Source: Bufo bufo | Lineage: Eukaryota; Chordata; Amphibia; Anura; Bufonidae | Direction of reading: 5' to 3' | Assembly (NCBI RefSeq): GCF_905171765.1 | Contig: NC_053390.1 | Coordinates: 510,739,565-510,803,564 of the forward strand | Length of the DNA: 64,000 nucleotides | Shown: piece after piece, positions 32,976 through 44,269 of the stretch | Layout of the letters: every line of letters begins with the position of its first letter | Numbering within the stretch: position 1 is the stretch's first letter | Position numbers and translations under genes: made by a program | Notes under the pieces: generated by a model | The model's database searches: none | Seen by the model: the letters and a program-made list of their open reading frames with translations, nothing else | Told to the model about the DNA's origin: nothing

Positions 32976-34501
32976 CAGTTGCAAGAAAAAGTATGTGAAC
33001 CCTTTGGAATGATATGGATTTCTGCACAAATTGGTCATAAAATGTGATCTGATCTTCATCTAAGTCACAACAATAGACAATCAAAGTCTGCCTAAACTAA
33101 TAACACACAAAGAATTAAATGTTACCATGTTTTTATTGAACCTCCTGTGGCAGCAATAACTTCAACCAAACGTTTCCTGTAGTTGCAGATCAGACGTGCA
33201 CAACGGTCAGGAGTAATTCTTGACCATCCCTCTTTACAGAACTGTTTCAGTTCAGCAATATTCTTGGGATGTCTGGTGTGAATCGCTTTCTTGAGGTCAT
33301 GCCACAGCATCTCAATCGGGTTGAGGTCAGGACTCTGACTGGGCCACTCCAGAAGGCGTATTTTCTTCTGTTTAAGCCATTCTGTTGTTGATTTACTTCT
33401 ATGCTTTGGGTCGTTGTCCTGTTGCAACATCCATCTTCTGTTGAGCTTCAGCTGGTGGACAGATGGCCTTAAGTTCTCCTGTAAAATGTCTTGATAAACT
33501 TGGGAATTCATTTTTCCTTCGATGATAGCAATCCGTCCAGGCCCTGATGCAGCAAAGCAGCCCCAAACCATGATGCCCCCACCACCATACTTCACAGTTG
33601 GGATGAGGTTTTGATGTTGGTGTGCTGTGCCTCTTTTTCTCCACACAACTCAACTTTGGTTTCATCTGTCCACAAAATATTTTGCCAGTACTGCTGTGGA
33701 ACATCCAGGTGCTCTTGTGCAAACTGTAAACGTGCAGCAATGTTTTTTTTGGACAGCAGTGGCTTCCTCTGTGGTATCCGCCCATGAAATCCATTCTTGT
33801 TTAGTGTTTTACGTATCGTAGATTCGCTAACAGGGATGTTAGCATGTGCCAGAGACTTTTGTAAGTCTTTAGCTGACACTCTAGGATTCTTCTTCACCTC
33901 ATTGAGCAGTCTGCGTTGTGCTCTTGCAGTCATCTTTACAGGACGGCCACTCCTAGGGAGAGTAGCAGCAGTGCTGAACTTTCTCCATTTATAGACAATT
34001 TGTCTTATCGTGGACTGATGAACAGCAAGGCTTTTGGAGATACTTTTATAACCCTTTTCAGCTTTATGCAAGTTAACAATTCTTAATTGTAGGTCTTCTG
34101 AGAGCTCTTTTGTGCGAGGCATCATTCACATCAGGCAATGCTTCTTGTGAATAGCAAACCCAGAACTGGTGTGTGTTTTTTATAGGGCAGGGCAGCTGTA
34201 ACCAACACTTCCAATCTCATCTCATTGATTGGACTCCAGTTGGCTGACACCGCACTCCAATTAGCTCTTGGAGATTTCAATAGTCTAGGGGTTCACATAC
34301 TTTTTCCACCTGCACTGTGAATGTTTACATGGTGTGTTCAATAAAAACATGGTAACATTTTATTCTTTGTGTGTTATTAGTTTTAGCAGACTGTGATTGT
34401 CTATTGTTTTGACTTAGATGAAGATCAGATCACATTTTATGACCAATTTGTGTAGAAATCCATATCATTCCAAAGGGTTCACATACTTTTTCTTGCAACT
34501 G
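32976..34501 (-). mobile_element. Tc1-like element d, 1526 bp, long TIRs
   Basis: Terminal inverted repeats of about 165 bp start CAGTTGCAAGAAAAAGTATG at both ends, with TA on each side (32974-32975 and 34502-34503). The repeats differ at only a handful of positions, so the copy is fairly young. It is inserted in the large intron between MYB-like exons. Confidence 0.96.
33122..34125 (-). pseudogene. Tc1-d transposase, one frameshift
   Basis: The N-terminal frame (34125-33592) gives [20 protein letters not shown], two helix-turn-helix regions and [13 protein letters not shown]. It then gives the first catalytic Asp in WTDETKVELCG before losing frame near 33620. The second frame (33646-33122) overlaps it and continues with YGGGGIMVWGCF, the second Asp in QQDNDPKHRSKS and the final Glu in [14 protein letters not shown], ending GGSIKTW. 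Total length would be about 340 residues, the usual Tc1 size. All catalytic residues are present; one indel disables it. Confidence 0.95.
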
Positions 34502-34556
34502 TATATATACATTATAGAGTGTTGGTGAGAGATACAAAAGTAATGTAAGCATTGTA

Positions 34557-34752
34557 CCTGGGCATATTCTGTCACGGATCTCTCTGATCCGCTCCAAGTT
34601 CCTCCTCTTCAAATCTGACCATTTCTTTAATATGGCCAACCTAGGGTGCCTGCCATTGAACTTCTTTATGAGCTCCGAACGGATCTCCCTCACAATCCTC
34701 TGCTTCTCAGCCTGGACCTGGGTCTTGTCATAGCCCTGCTCCAACATGCGCT
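34557..34752 (-). pseudogene. Harbinger-type MYB-like exon
   Basis: Bounded on the minus strand by acceptor TTTATCCTGCAG and donor CCCAG/GTACAA, it encodes MLEQGYDKTQVQAEKQRIVR, then KKWSDLKRRNLERIREIRDR and ICPG. The WSDLKRR segment is the third-helix-like part of the MYB/SANT-like DNA-binding region found in PIF/Harbinger accessory proteins. It ends in phase 1, matching the acceptor exon at 21477, so the two join as ICPG-VPVPS. Confidence 0.82.
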
Positions 34753-34839
34753 GCAGGATAAAGATGCAAGCATATAATCCCAAGTTTTTTTAAATACAAG
34801 TATTAAAAATAATGTCCTCAACAAAACATCAAAAAGTAT

Positions 34840-35494
34840 TTAAGTCTTTGAAGGGGAAATATTAGATTTAATGTTACCGGTATGGGATTGTATTGCAATT
34901 GTATGTGTGTGGGGTCTGAGCAATCGGATATTGGTCAGCTGAGCATAGATGTACCTGTCTAGTGAAGTGACGGTACGGTATGGGGTGTAAAGCTGGTTCG
35001 CCTCCTCGTGGTGCACCCTGGGTAACTCTAAATGAACCTGCAAATACTGGCGGTAAGACAAAGAAAGCTTCTCCTGAGTCCTGACCAATGGGACACAAAC
35101 TCTAATCTATAGACTGTGTTTGTGTGTGTGTGTGGGGGGGGTATATACGGTAGTGTGCGACAGGAAAATGGATGTGCAATGTGCATGTGAGAGATATTTA
35201 TATGCTGTCCATACATACATGCTACAGACATAGTCTGTGATGTCACAACAATACTTAGTGCACCAATCAGTAATATCTAATTAGTCCTGATAAAATGTGA
35301 AGTTGTATGTATTGCGAAAAAACATTTGCATCACAAGTGACAATATTTTATTGCACTCTATCTAAATATAAAGTGATTGTTCTGACGTGCATGTGAAATG
35401 TAATCAAATACACTGCTGTATTGTCAAATTACTTGCAGTGATCAGGAGTTCTTCCTCACTGTCGCGAAAATTGCTGCCAATCATGTTTTCCATG
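34840..35494 (-). pseudogene. Harbinger-type MYB-like gene, 5' exons
   Basis: The minus-strand frame at 35494-35434 begins MENMIGSNFRDSEEELLITA and reaches a donor-like AA/GTAATT. A further protein-like stretch at about 35100-34930 reads LSLSYRQYLQVHLELPRVHH and LYTPYRTVTSLDRYIY, preceded by an AG acceptor but one base out of phase. These look like the opening exons of the gene whose later exons lie at 34557 and 21477. The assignment of the middle stretch is less sure than that of the first exon. Confidence 0.6.
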
Positions 35495-35589
35495 TCTCTT
35501 CAAACTTCGGGTAGTTTGAAAACAGTTGCTAAACTAGGCCACGCCCCTTTTTCACATACGCAGTAAGAGAAATTTACATTGCTCTTTTT

Positions 35590-35703
35590 GTATTTAAAAA
35601 AAATTATGAATGGAGATAGCGAATTTGCGAATATATGACGAATATTCGCCAAAATGTTTGTGAAATATTGCGAATTCGAATATAGCCCCTGCCGCTCATC
35701 ACT
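35590..35703 (-). mobile_element. hAT terminal fragment (TAGTGATGAGCGGCAGGGGC end)
   Basis: On the minus strand, starting at about 35703, the sequence reads TAGTGATGAGCGGCAGGGGC followed by ATTCGAATTCGC-type fold-back words. The start resembles the hAT1 3' end (TAGTGTTGATCGAGCACCAT). It directly abuts the satellite A-like array and may be the 5' terminus of hAT1 or of a related MITE. Confidence 0.6.
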
Positions 35704-37010
35704 AATCCTAAATATCTGTGACATTCAGTGCAATTGTTTGGCCGCTGCTGACAGCGACTTATACTGCGCTATATCTCCTGTATAACGTCTGCGCATCCTA
35801 AATATCAGTGACATTCAGTTAAATTTTTTTGCCGCTGGTGACAGCGACATTACCTGCGCTACATCTTCTGTATAACGTTTGTGCATCTTAAATATCAGTG
35901 ACATTCAGTTTAATATTTTCGGCGCTGTTGACAGAGACATTACCTGCGCTACATCTCCTGTATAACGTTTGCGCATCCTAAATATCTGTGACATTCCTCT
36001 TAATTTTTTTGCTGCTAGTGACAGCGACATTACCTGCTCTACATCTTCTGTATAACATTTGCGCATCCTAAATATCTGTGACATTCAGTTTAATTTTTTC
36101 GCCGCTGGTGACAGTGACATTACCTGCGCTGCATCTCCTATATAACATTTGCACATTCTAAATATCAGTGACCTTCATTAGAATATTTTCTCTGCTGTTG
36201 ACAGCGACATTACTGCGCTACATCTCCTGTATAACATTTTCGCATCCTAAATATCTGTGACATTCAGTTAAATTTTTTCGCCACTGATGACAGCGACATT
36301 ACCTGCGCTACATCTCCTGTATAACGTTTGCGCATCCTAAATATCAGTGACATTTAGTTAAATTTTTTCGCCGCTGGTAACAGCAACATTACCTGCGCTA
36401 CATCTCCTGTATAACGTTTGCGCATCCTAAATATCAGTGACATTTAGTTTAATTTTTTCGCTGCTGGTGACAGCGACATTACCTGCTCTACATCTTCTGT
36501 ATAACATTTGTGCATCCTAAATATCTGTGACATTCAGTTTAATTTTTTCGCCGCTGGTGACAGTGACATTACCTGCGCTGCATCTCCTATATAACATTTG
36601 CACATTCTAAATATCAGTGACCTTCAGTAGAATATTTTCTCTGCTGTTGACAGCGACATTACTGCGCTACATCTCCTGTATAACTTTTGCGCATCCTAAA
36701 TATCTGTGACATTCAGTTAAATTTTTTTGCCGCTGGTGACAGCGACATTACCCGCACTACATCTCCTGTATAACGCTTGCGCATCCTAAATATCAGTGAC
36801 ATTTAGTTTAATTTTTTCACCGCTGGTGACAGCGACATTACCTGCGCTACATCTCCTGTTTTACATTTGCATATCCTAAATATCAGTGACATTCAGTTTA
36901 ATATTTTTGTCGCTGGTGACAGCGACATTACCTGACCTACATCTCCTGTATAACGTTTGCGCATCCTAAATATCTGTGACATTCAGTTTAATTTATTTGC
37001 GCATACACTT
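35704..37010 (+). repeat. Satellite A' array beside hAT1, ~100-bp monomer, ~13 copies
   Basis: Units read TGCGCATCCTAAATATCAGT, GACATTCAGTTTAATTTTTT, CGCCGCTGGTGACAGCGACA, TTACCTGCGCTACATCTCCT, GTATAACGTT. The inverse aligns along its whole length with satellite A (GGATGCGC, GGAGATGT, AGCG-rich core, TGTCACTGATATTTAGG), so they are one diverged family. A ~447-bp higher-order period is visible (36130 against 36578). The array ends just before the hAT1 coding region. Confidence 0.93.
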
Positions 37011-37033
37011 ACAAAATCTGCGCTACTGTACAT

Positions 37034-40000
37034 GTGACATATTTGCAAGCAAATAAACCATTTAATATTCTCAAGGCGAGCAGTAAGGGACGGGGAAGTG
37101 GCCATGCTGCTGATGGTGCAAGCAGAGGCTGTGGCCCTGGGCGTGGTGAAACTGTGCCTGCTGACAGAGCACAAGAAACACAATCATCCACGATACCTAG
37201 CTTCATGTCCCAGTTTGCAGGACGGAGCAGGACACCACTCTTGAAGTCACACCAGTGCGACCAGGTGGTCAGTTGGATTGTAGCAGATAATGCTTCCAGT
37301 CGGTTAAGCACCATCCTGTCTTCCACAAAGTCCAGTCTCAGTAGCCAAGAGTCTGGTCAACAGAATCCTCACCCTGATCCTTCTTCCTCCCATGATGGAG
37401 AGTTTTGGCAAACAAGTGATCCCACACTCGGATATTCCAAGGAGCTCTTTTCATCGCCATTCCTTGATTTGGCCCTCTCGCCAAGCCCGCTTGAAAAGGG
37501 ACATAAGGAGATCTTGTGCACTGATTCCCAAACTCTTCAGTATCCACAGTCAGAAAAAGATGACGGTGGGGAACGGCAATTAGTGTTTCACGAGGTGGAT
37601 GATGATGATGAGACACAGTTGCCAATAAGTCAACCACAATTTGTGTTTCAAGAGGTTCATGATGAGGATGAGACACAGTTGTCGATAAGTGAGGTTCTTA
37701 TTAGGTCAACAACTCAGGAGGATGACCAGAGTGAGGAAGTGTAAGAGGAGGGGGTGGATGATGAACCTGGGAAGGTGGCAAGCCGAGCGAGGACAGCAGT
37801 ATAGAGGGGGAGGGATATGCAGCACCGCAACAGGCCGGAAGAGGCAGTGGGGTGGCAAAAGGGCGAAGGTGGGCCACACCAAACAGGCCCACATTTGTTC
37901 CCCAGAGCACCCCCTTGCGACAATCTCCCATGCCCAGGTGTAGGTGTTCCGCAGTCTGTCGCATTTTTGAGAAAAGTGCAGACGATAAAAGAATTGTCAT
38001 TTGCAACCTGTGCCGTACCAAAATGAGCAGGGGCGTGAACACTAGCAACCTCACCGGCATGATCCTCCACATGGCATCAAAGCACCCTAATAGGTATGCC
38101 GAACGCCTGGGTCCACAATTAGTGTCTGCGGGTCACACCACTGCCTCCTCTTTTCTGCGTGCTGGCCAATCCCCGGTCCATGACGCATGCCAGGATGCCT
38201 CCCGCCCTGCACCTGGACCTTTGCAAGCACCATCATCTAGCACATCCACTTCTGTGTCCCAGCACAGCGTACAGATGTCCATACCCCAAGCCTTTGAACG
38301 AAAGCGCAAATACCCAGCCACCCACCCACCTACAGGCCATAGCACTAAATGTGCACCTTTCCAAATTTCTGGCCCTGGAAATGTTGCCATTTAGGCTTGT
38401 GGACACTGAGGCTTTCCGCAGCATGATGGCGGTGTCCGTCCCTCGCTACTCAGTCCCCAGCCGCCACTATTTTCCCCGATGTGCTGTCCCTGCCTTACAC
38501 CAGCATGTGTCCCGTAATATCACCCGTGCCCTGACAAATGCAGTTATTGGGAAGGTCACCTTAACGACTGACACATGGACAAGTGTTTTTGGCCGGGAAT
38601 GCTACATTTCCCTGACGGCACACTGGGTGAACGTTGTGGAGGCCAGGAGCGAGTCGTACCCTGGGATAGCATAGGTGCTACCGACGCCAAGGATTGCGGG
38701 CCCTACTTCCATCAGGATTTCCGCCACCATATACATTAGTGGCTTCAACCACCCCCCTTCTCCTCTTTCACCTCCTCCTCTACTTCCACCTCTGACTTAT
38801 CATCTTGCAGCACCGGTCAGCCATCAGTCAATAGCTGGAAGCAGTTTATCACTGCAGTGGGGAAGTGGCAACAGGCCGTGCTGAAACTAATTTGCTTAGG
38901 TGACAAACAGCACACCGCCGCAGAGCTGTGGCAAGGTATAAGGGACCAGACTGAGCTGTGGCTCTCGCCACTCAACTTACAGTCAGGTATGGTTGTGTCT
39001 GATAATGGCCGTAACTTGGTGGCGGCTTTGGAGCTCGGCAAGCTCACACACATACCATGCCTAGCCCACGTGTTCAACTTAGTGGCTCAGCGGTTTCTCA
39101 AAAGAGCTACCCCAATTTGCCTCAGCTACTGGTGAAGTTGCGCTGCATGTGTGCCCATTTCCGAAAGTCATCTACAGCGGCTGCCAGTCTGGCAATGCTG
39201 CAGCAGCGCTTGCAATTGCCAGCTCACCGACTGTTGTGCGACATGAACACGCGCTGGAACTCCACGTTCCACATGTTGGTCAGGCTTTGTGAGCAGCAGA
39301 GGGCAGTAGTGGATTACCAGCTGCAACATGGTCGTTGCCTTTGCAAGCGGCTTCCGCTCTTCACAAGTGACCTGTGGGCATGGATGTCTGACCTCTGTGA
39401 GGTTTTTACGCAACTTTGAGGTGAGCAGCGATGCCGCTATTATCAGTGTAACCATCCCACTTCTGTGTCTACTGAAACGCTCGCTGCTCACAATGAAGGC
39501 GGACACTTTGCATGTGGAAGAGGTGGAAATGGGGGAAGAAAGTACACAGGGTGATAGCCAGACCACCCTCCGTTTGTCTTCTCAACGTGTATTGTAGGAG
39601 GAGGACCAGGAGAAGGTTGCCTCCGCTAAAGAGGTTAGTACCCATAGCAGGTTTATTCCATATGTTCAGCGTGGATGGGCCGAAGAGGAGGAAGAGGATG
39701 AGGAGATTGAGAGTCATCCTCCTGATGAGGACAGTGAAGTCTTGTCTGTTGGGACTCTGGCACACATGGCTGACTTTATGTTATGCTGCCTTTCCTGTGA
39801 CCCTCGCGTTATACGCATTTTGGCCAACACAGATTACTGGTTGTTCACCCTTTTTGACCACCGCTACAAAGAGGACTTCTCATCTCTCATTCCTGTGGTG
39901 GAGAGGACTAGCAAAATGGTGCAATACCAGAAGGTTCTTGTAGATAAATTGCTCCAAAAATTTCCAGCTGACAACACTGGTGGCAGAGTACGTAGTTCCT

Positions 40001-40383
40001 TGGGCAACCGAGGAGGGGAGACGAAGGAACACACAGCAGTTCCAACAAAGGCAGGGCAACACTCTTCAAGGCCTGGGAAAGTTTCATGACACCCCACCAG
40101 CACCCTCACCCTGATGTGTGGCCTAGTGTCACAAGGGGGGAAAAGTTTTGGAAGATGGGGAAGGAGCACATAGAAGACCGTGTCAGCGTCTTCAGTGATC
40201 CCTCTGTGCTTTACAACTATTTGGTGTCCAAGCTGGACACGTGGCACGAACTGGCGCTCTATACCTTGGAGGTGCTGGCCTGCCGCCAGCGTTTTGTCAG
40301 AGTGGGTATTTAGTGCTGCTGGGGGCATAATAACTGATAAGCGCATCCGCCTGACTTCTCTACTCCACCAAAGGAAAGGCTGA
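37034..40383 (+). pseudogene. hAT1 BED-type transposase, degraded, copy 1
   Basis: Fragments in changing frames follow the order of a ZBED/hAT transposase. An acidic Ser-rich N-terminus (37034-37744) has a duplicated VFHEVDDDDETQLPIS / VFQEVHDEDETQLSIS motif. A BED zinc finger near 37960-38090 follows (CNLC then HMASKH). Catalytic first Asp lies in TTDTWTSV (about 38570). A second-Asp region VVSDNGRNL with PCLAHVFNL comes at about 38995-39080, then NTRWNSTFHML (about 39250). The C-terminal dimerisation region has KLDTWHELALYTLEVLAC and FSAAGGIITDKRIRL (to 40383). Many frameshifts and stops disable it. Satellites flank it on both sides. Confidence 0.93.
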
Positions 40384-40494
40384 TCATAAAGGCACTTTAA
40401 ATGTGGCTTTTATGGTGTATGCACCCCTTCCAGCACAAAAAAGGGTATATGGTTCAATCTTCATTTTCTCATCCTCCTCCATCATATCAACAAT

Positions 40495-40893
40495 CTTATT
40501 AGGTTGCCCTCGCACCTAATGTTTTAGAGGGTCAGCTCAGCAGCAGACCCCCACCCCTAATGTTTTAGTGGGTCACCAGCAGGCCCTCGCCCATAATGTT
40601 TTAGAGGGTCAGCTCAGCAGCAGGCCCTCGCCCCTAATGTTTTAGATGGTCAGATCAGCAGCAGGCCCTCTCCCTAATGTTTTAGAGGGTCAGCTCAGCA
40701 GCAGACCCTCACCCCTAATGTTTTAGATTGTCAGATTAGCAGCAGGCCCTCGCCCTTAATGTTTTAGAGGGTCAGATCAGCAGCAGATCCTCACCACTAA
40801 TGTTTTAGATGGTCAGATCTGCAGCAGGCACTCTCACCTAATGTTTTGGATGGTCAGATCAGAAGCAGGCCCTCTCCCCTAATGTTTTAGAGC
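40495..40893 (+). repeat. Satellite B array downstream of hAT1 copy 1
   Basis: About nine units read CCTAATGTTTTAGAGGGTCA followed by GCTCAGCAGCAGGCCCTCGC. These are the inverse of the units at 291-766. The array lies between the transposase end and the point where another hAT-like fragment begins. Confidence 0.93.
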
Positions 40894-41170
40894 AGTGGTC
40901 CCCAACCTTTTTTGCACCAAGGACCAGTTTCATGCAAGACAATTTTCCCTGGGACCCGGTGGGGGATGAAGGGGGCGTGGGTTCTGGGGTGGGGCTTAGG
41001 TGGAACGCACAAACTGTGGTGGAACGCACAAACTGTGGTGGAACGCACGGCCATTTTGACACGCCCCCTGCGACTCGGCAGGCGCGCTCCCTTATGACGT
41101 TTATGGCCATCCCTAGATTCACCATTGGATCTTGGTGGAATGCACAGCTATTTTGATGGTTGGCGTGCGT
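40893..41170 (+). mobile_element. hAT (Charlie/OC1-like) fragment
   Basis: It begins CAGTGGTCCCCAACCTTTTT and continues GCACCAAGGACCAG, the terminus of a widespread vertebrate hAT family that I believe is OC1-like. Inside is a short GTGGAACGCACAAACT tandem repeat (three copies near 41000-41045). No matching right terminus occurs, so it is truncated. The family name is from memory. Confidence 0.6.
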
Positions 41171-41681
41171 TCCACCTATAAGGTACACAACGGTATCCCT
41201 ACCTACATCCCTCTCTACATATAGGCAGTATCCTACTGCCCTACTGTATACTGTGACCCCAACATCAATCCATACACCTGGGAGCTGTAGGAACAAAATA
41301 TAAAGTATAAATCTGAATTTTAGGATAATATGGGCCAATTAACATATATTTTGGCCTGGTCACATGATAGGCTGTACAGCTTAGGATTGGCTAATAGCAT
41401 CAAGGACCGCCTCAGATGGGGTTTAAAAGTGAGTGTGTTTGAATGAACTAGTTGGAGTCTCATCTTTTTTGCCCCCTGGAGCCACTCAAGCCGGACACCA
41501 TTGGTCTGTGAGTGGATGTTCATCGCCAGTATACTGGTTTTCTTTTACTTAAGTCTAGTGACTACACGTATATTGTGTTTCCCTCATTGACAAGTGTTGG
41601 CTTGAGGGCGCTCCAGTTTTTTGGTTTTGTTTTTGTTTTGTATTTGCTGTGTATCTGTATCTGTGACACACATTTCTATAC
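41171..41681. other. Unassigned sequence before the Penelope-like terminal piece
   Basis: I find no gene, satellite or complete terminal repeat here. The later part (about 41400-41680) reads like the upstream portion of a Penelope terminal region (GTCTCATC-TTTTTTGCCCCC, GACACCATTGGTCTG), by its position next to a hammerhead. Confidence 0.4.
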
Positions 41682-41734
41682 TTGTGTCCCCTGACGAACC
41701 TTTAGAATTATAAGGGGAAACGCGTCGGGACAAG
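41681..41734 (+). ncRNA. Hammerhead ribozyme motif, second Penelope-like element
   Basis: The strand reads GTCCC, CTGACGA (41691-41697), a short stem CCTT/AAGG, GGAAA, CGCGTC, GGGAC. Stem I is five pairs (GTCCC/GGGAC), the core fits CUGANGA...GAAA, and the cleavage triplet would be GTC. Its stems differ from those at 30213, so it comes from another Penelope-like family. Confidence 0.75.
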
Positions 41735-41939
41735 TAATGTGATATCAAGTTTTTTATGTGTATCGTATTTAGCAATTAGTGTATACAAGGACCCAGGTAT
41801 CCATATGGGTTAATTTACCTTTAGCAAGGGCGTTATAAGGACAGGCAGTCAAGGCACGTGGACAGAGTGCTCCTACCATCCAGGTGCATCTCTGGGCTGA
41901 GGATATTTTGAGGGACACCCTAGGGACAGACATTAGGGA
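41735..41939 (+). mobile_element. Penelope-like terminal region, interrupted by ERV2
   Basis: About 200 bp continue from the hammerhead to the ERV2 boundary. Sequence on the far side of ERV2 (48851-48955, ending TTCAATAAAAGTTATGTTTT) could be its continuation. No coding sequence is present. Confidence 0.5.
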
Positions 41940-42386
41940 CCACTTGGTACCCCTGGCACCAAAACTTCTAGTATCGGCTTGGTTTGAGTCCTTTCTGACG
42001 TCAGGAGAGCGCTTCACTCAGTAAGTAACGAAAGACACAACAGTGATGTACTGAATGAACACTCTGAGGTTTATTTTTAATGCACACAGGTTATATAGAG
42101 GGGGCTTTACCCTCTTTATTAGCATATCATCGTATGTTATGTATTTAACCTATCATATTAACACGTTTCATTCTACGCTCAGAGAAATAGAAACAAAAAC
42201 GGAACTTCCATTTTAGGAATATTGTCCGGGAGTAGTGCCAAAGAGATAAGATTCAGGGTTACAGAGAATAGAAACCTTACAGTATATTAGTTTCACAGCA
42301 ATCAGAGTTGGTACCTAACATAGAAACAAAACTTCAGCAAAAAGCAGAATTCATTTTGACATAATAAAGAACATGGATTCCTTTCA
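41940..42386 (-). repeat. ERV2 3' LTR, truncated at its U5 end
   Basis: Begins TGAAAGGAATCCATGTTCTT on the minus strand just after the purine tract CTTAAGAGGGGATT. It loses identity with the other LTR after ...CCAAGTGG, where unrelated sequence follows. Confidence 0.92.
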
Positions 42387-42413
42387 AATCCCCTCTTAAG
42401 AACCTTTAGTGGA

Positions 42414-44269
42414 TCACACTACATGGTTCTTTCCTTTCTTGTCCTTTTTCTCTCTATATGATATTAGGTAATTCTTATACCCATCTGGGCTTCGATCCTC
42501 CTGGGGTACAGTAGTCTGATATAATGACATATTAGAGAGCCCTTTTTCTAGCATTCGTCTCACACAGGGAATAACACATAATGCTACTACACCTATTACT
42601 ACAATTACTATTAGTATGACAATCCCTAGTTGCATGAGACCTTGTTTCCAATTTGTGAACCACCCAAAGTATTGATCCCATGGATCATTTATACCTGAGT
42701 TCTTTTTCAGTTCTACTGACAGATCTTCAAGCTTTTTTTATAGCTATTGTGACCTTACCAGTGGGGCCAGTATTATTTGGTATGTATGTGCAGCAGGAGG
42801 TTGGATCAGTCAATATTCGGCATACCCCGCCCTTCTCTGCAAGAATCATATCCAACACCATTCGATTCTGGAATGTCATGATTGAGTCTGCTTGTAGTTC
42901 TTCTGCTACCCCTAGAAATGCATCTCTAGCATAGTTTACAAACCTTTGCTGATTGTAGTATATGTCATTTATCCAATCAACATTTTTATTCACAGTAATA
43001 ATGGGAAATATTGATTCAAATCCGGCGGCTACTTGATCTCTAGCTTTGAACTCATCTGGGACCCCTCTTGGAACACCTATTGCATCTATATACACATGGG
43101 GATCAAAACTTGAAAGGGGGGTGCTTCTTTTGTTTATCTTTAGTACCCCTTTGTCTATAATATCTGATTCAGTAAAAATGTGCATGTTCATTATAGCTTT
43201 GGCAAGCGCACATTCACCTTTCCAGGCACCTTCCAATCTGGATCTTATCTTTCCATCTCCACAGATCCAGTACACATCTCCTATGGAGTACACTTGGTTC
43301 TGAGTGAGGGATATGTTCAGATTGCTGTATTTGTGACAATAACCTTTGGTGAAATTCTGTACATTCCTCCCATGTGTACCCCCACTTGTAACATGTGTAG
43401 TTACCTGGATATACCTGGATACCTGCCCCTGGGCGAGGATTTTTTAACAAAAGAGGGTATTTTGACTTCCATTTTGTACATGCACTGTGGTTATAAGACA
43501 TATTAACAAAAAGAGTCAAAAAAACATTCTTCAACACTTTCTGGTAACACTAGGGGTACGGTACCTAGGTGTGGTTTGGCAGCACCGCATATGTAACAGT
43601 TACTTTTATTCACAGAGGCTGCACTATACTTCATCCACTCCAGCCACAAATTAACATCAGAAAAACCCGTCCCCATGGCCAAAGTATCCTCATATGTGGG
43701 ATTAGATATGGCCCTTAGGTTTTTTAGAGAAACTATATGCGGGGCTAGTGGGTTTTTGGGGACACCTGTGATGGGCTGGTATTCCTTAGACTTATACATA
43801 TCTCTAAGTTTGAACATTTGTGTTACCTGAGAAGTCTCAGCTCCCCACATGTTATGGAAGTACCATCCTAATACATAATCTCCTTCATCATATTTACCAG
43901 GGTTGTCCTCCTTTTGAGGGCGCTTTCTGGTTTATCTCCCCATTTTGTCCCTGTATTCCATCACACTGATCCCCAGTATCCACAACCTTTTCCCCAGTAT
44001 GAGTCTGTTACACATATATAGGCCTGTCCTTCTACATAGTCGTTGGAACAATAGTTATAATATGAACATGTTTTCAATATATCACAAAGGCAAAAGGTGT
44101 AGGTAGCTACGTGAGTGTTAGATGAATTATACCAAAAGGTGATGACGCCGCCCTTGCTAGTTGCGGCTACTTCTCCCTTACTACTAATTGGTAAAATCAG
44201 CAAGATTATTGAAGCAATCTTAGTCAGTACATTCAACCATTTCCCAGAAAGGGGTGAGGAGCTCATCAT
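42414..44269 (-). pseudogene. ERV2 env relic, ectodomain unlike ERV1
   Basis: The start near 44269 has a hydrophobic leader (IASIILLILPIS). Surface-subunit pieces at 43850-43503 (with CYICGAAKPHLG, a CXXC-like motif) and 43537-43214 follow. The transmembrane subunit at 43293-42727 has a Cys motif ending SCCTYIPNNTGP, and the anchor and tail at 42635-42414 end KGKNHVV. The ectodomain does not resemble the ERV1 envelope, but the last ~25 residues do (SPDGYKNYL against TPEGYMEYL). Several frameshifts and a stop between the heptad region and the anchor break the gene. Its start overlaps the end of pol by about 50 nt. Confidence 0.88.

Noticed and set aside
37338..40346. Minus-strand frames within hAT1 (and the identical set at 48959-50824)
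   Set aside because: They are antisense to the degraded transposase and change frame with it.
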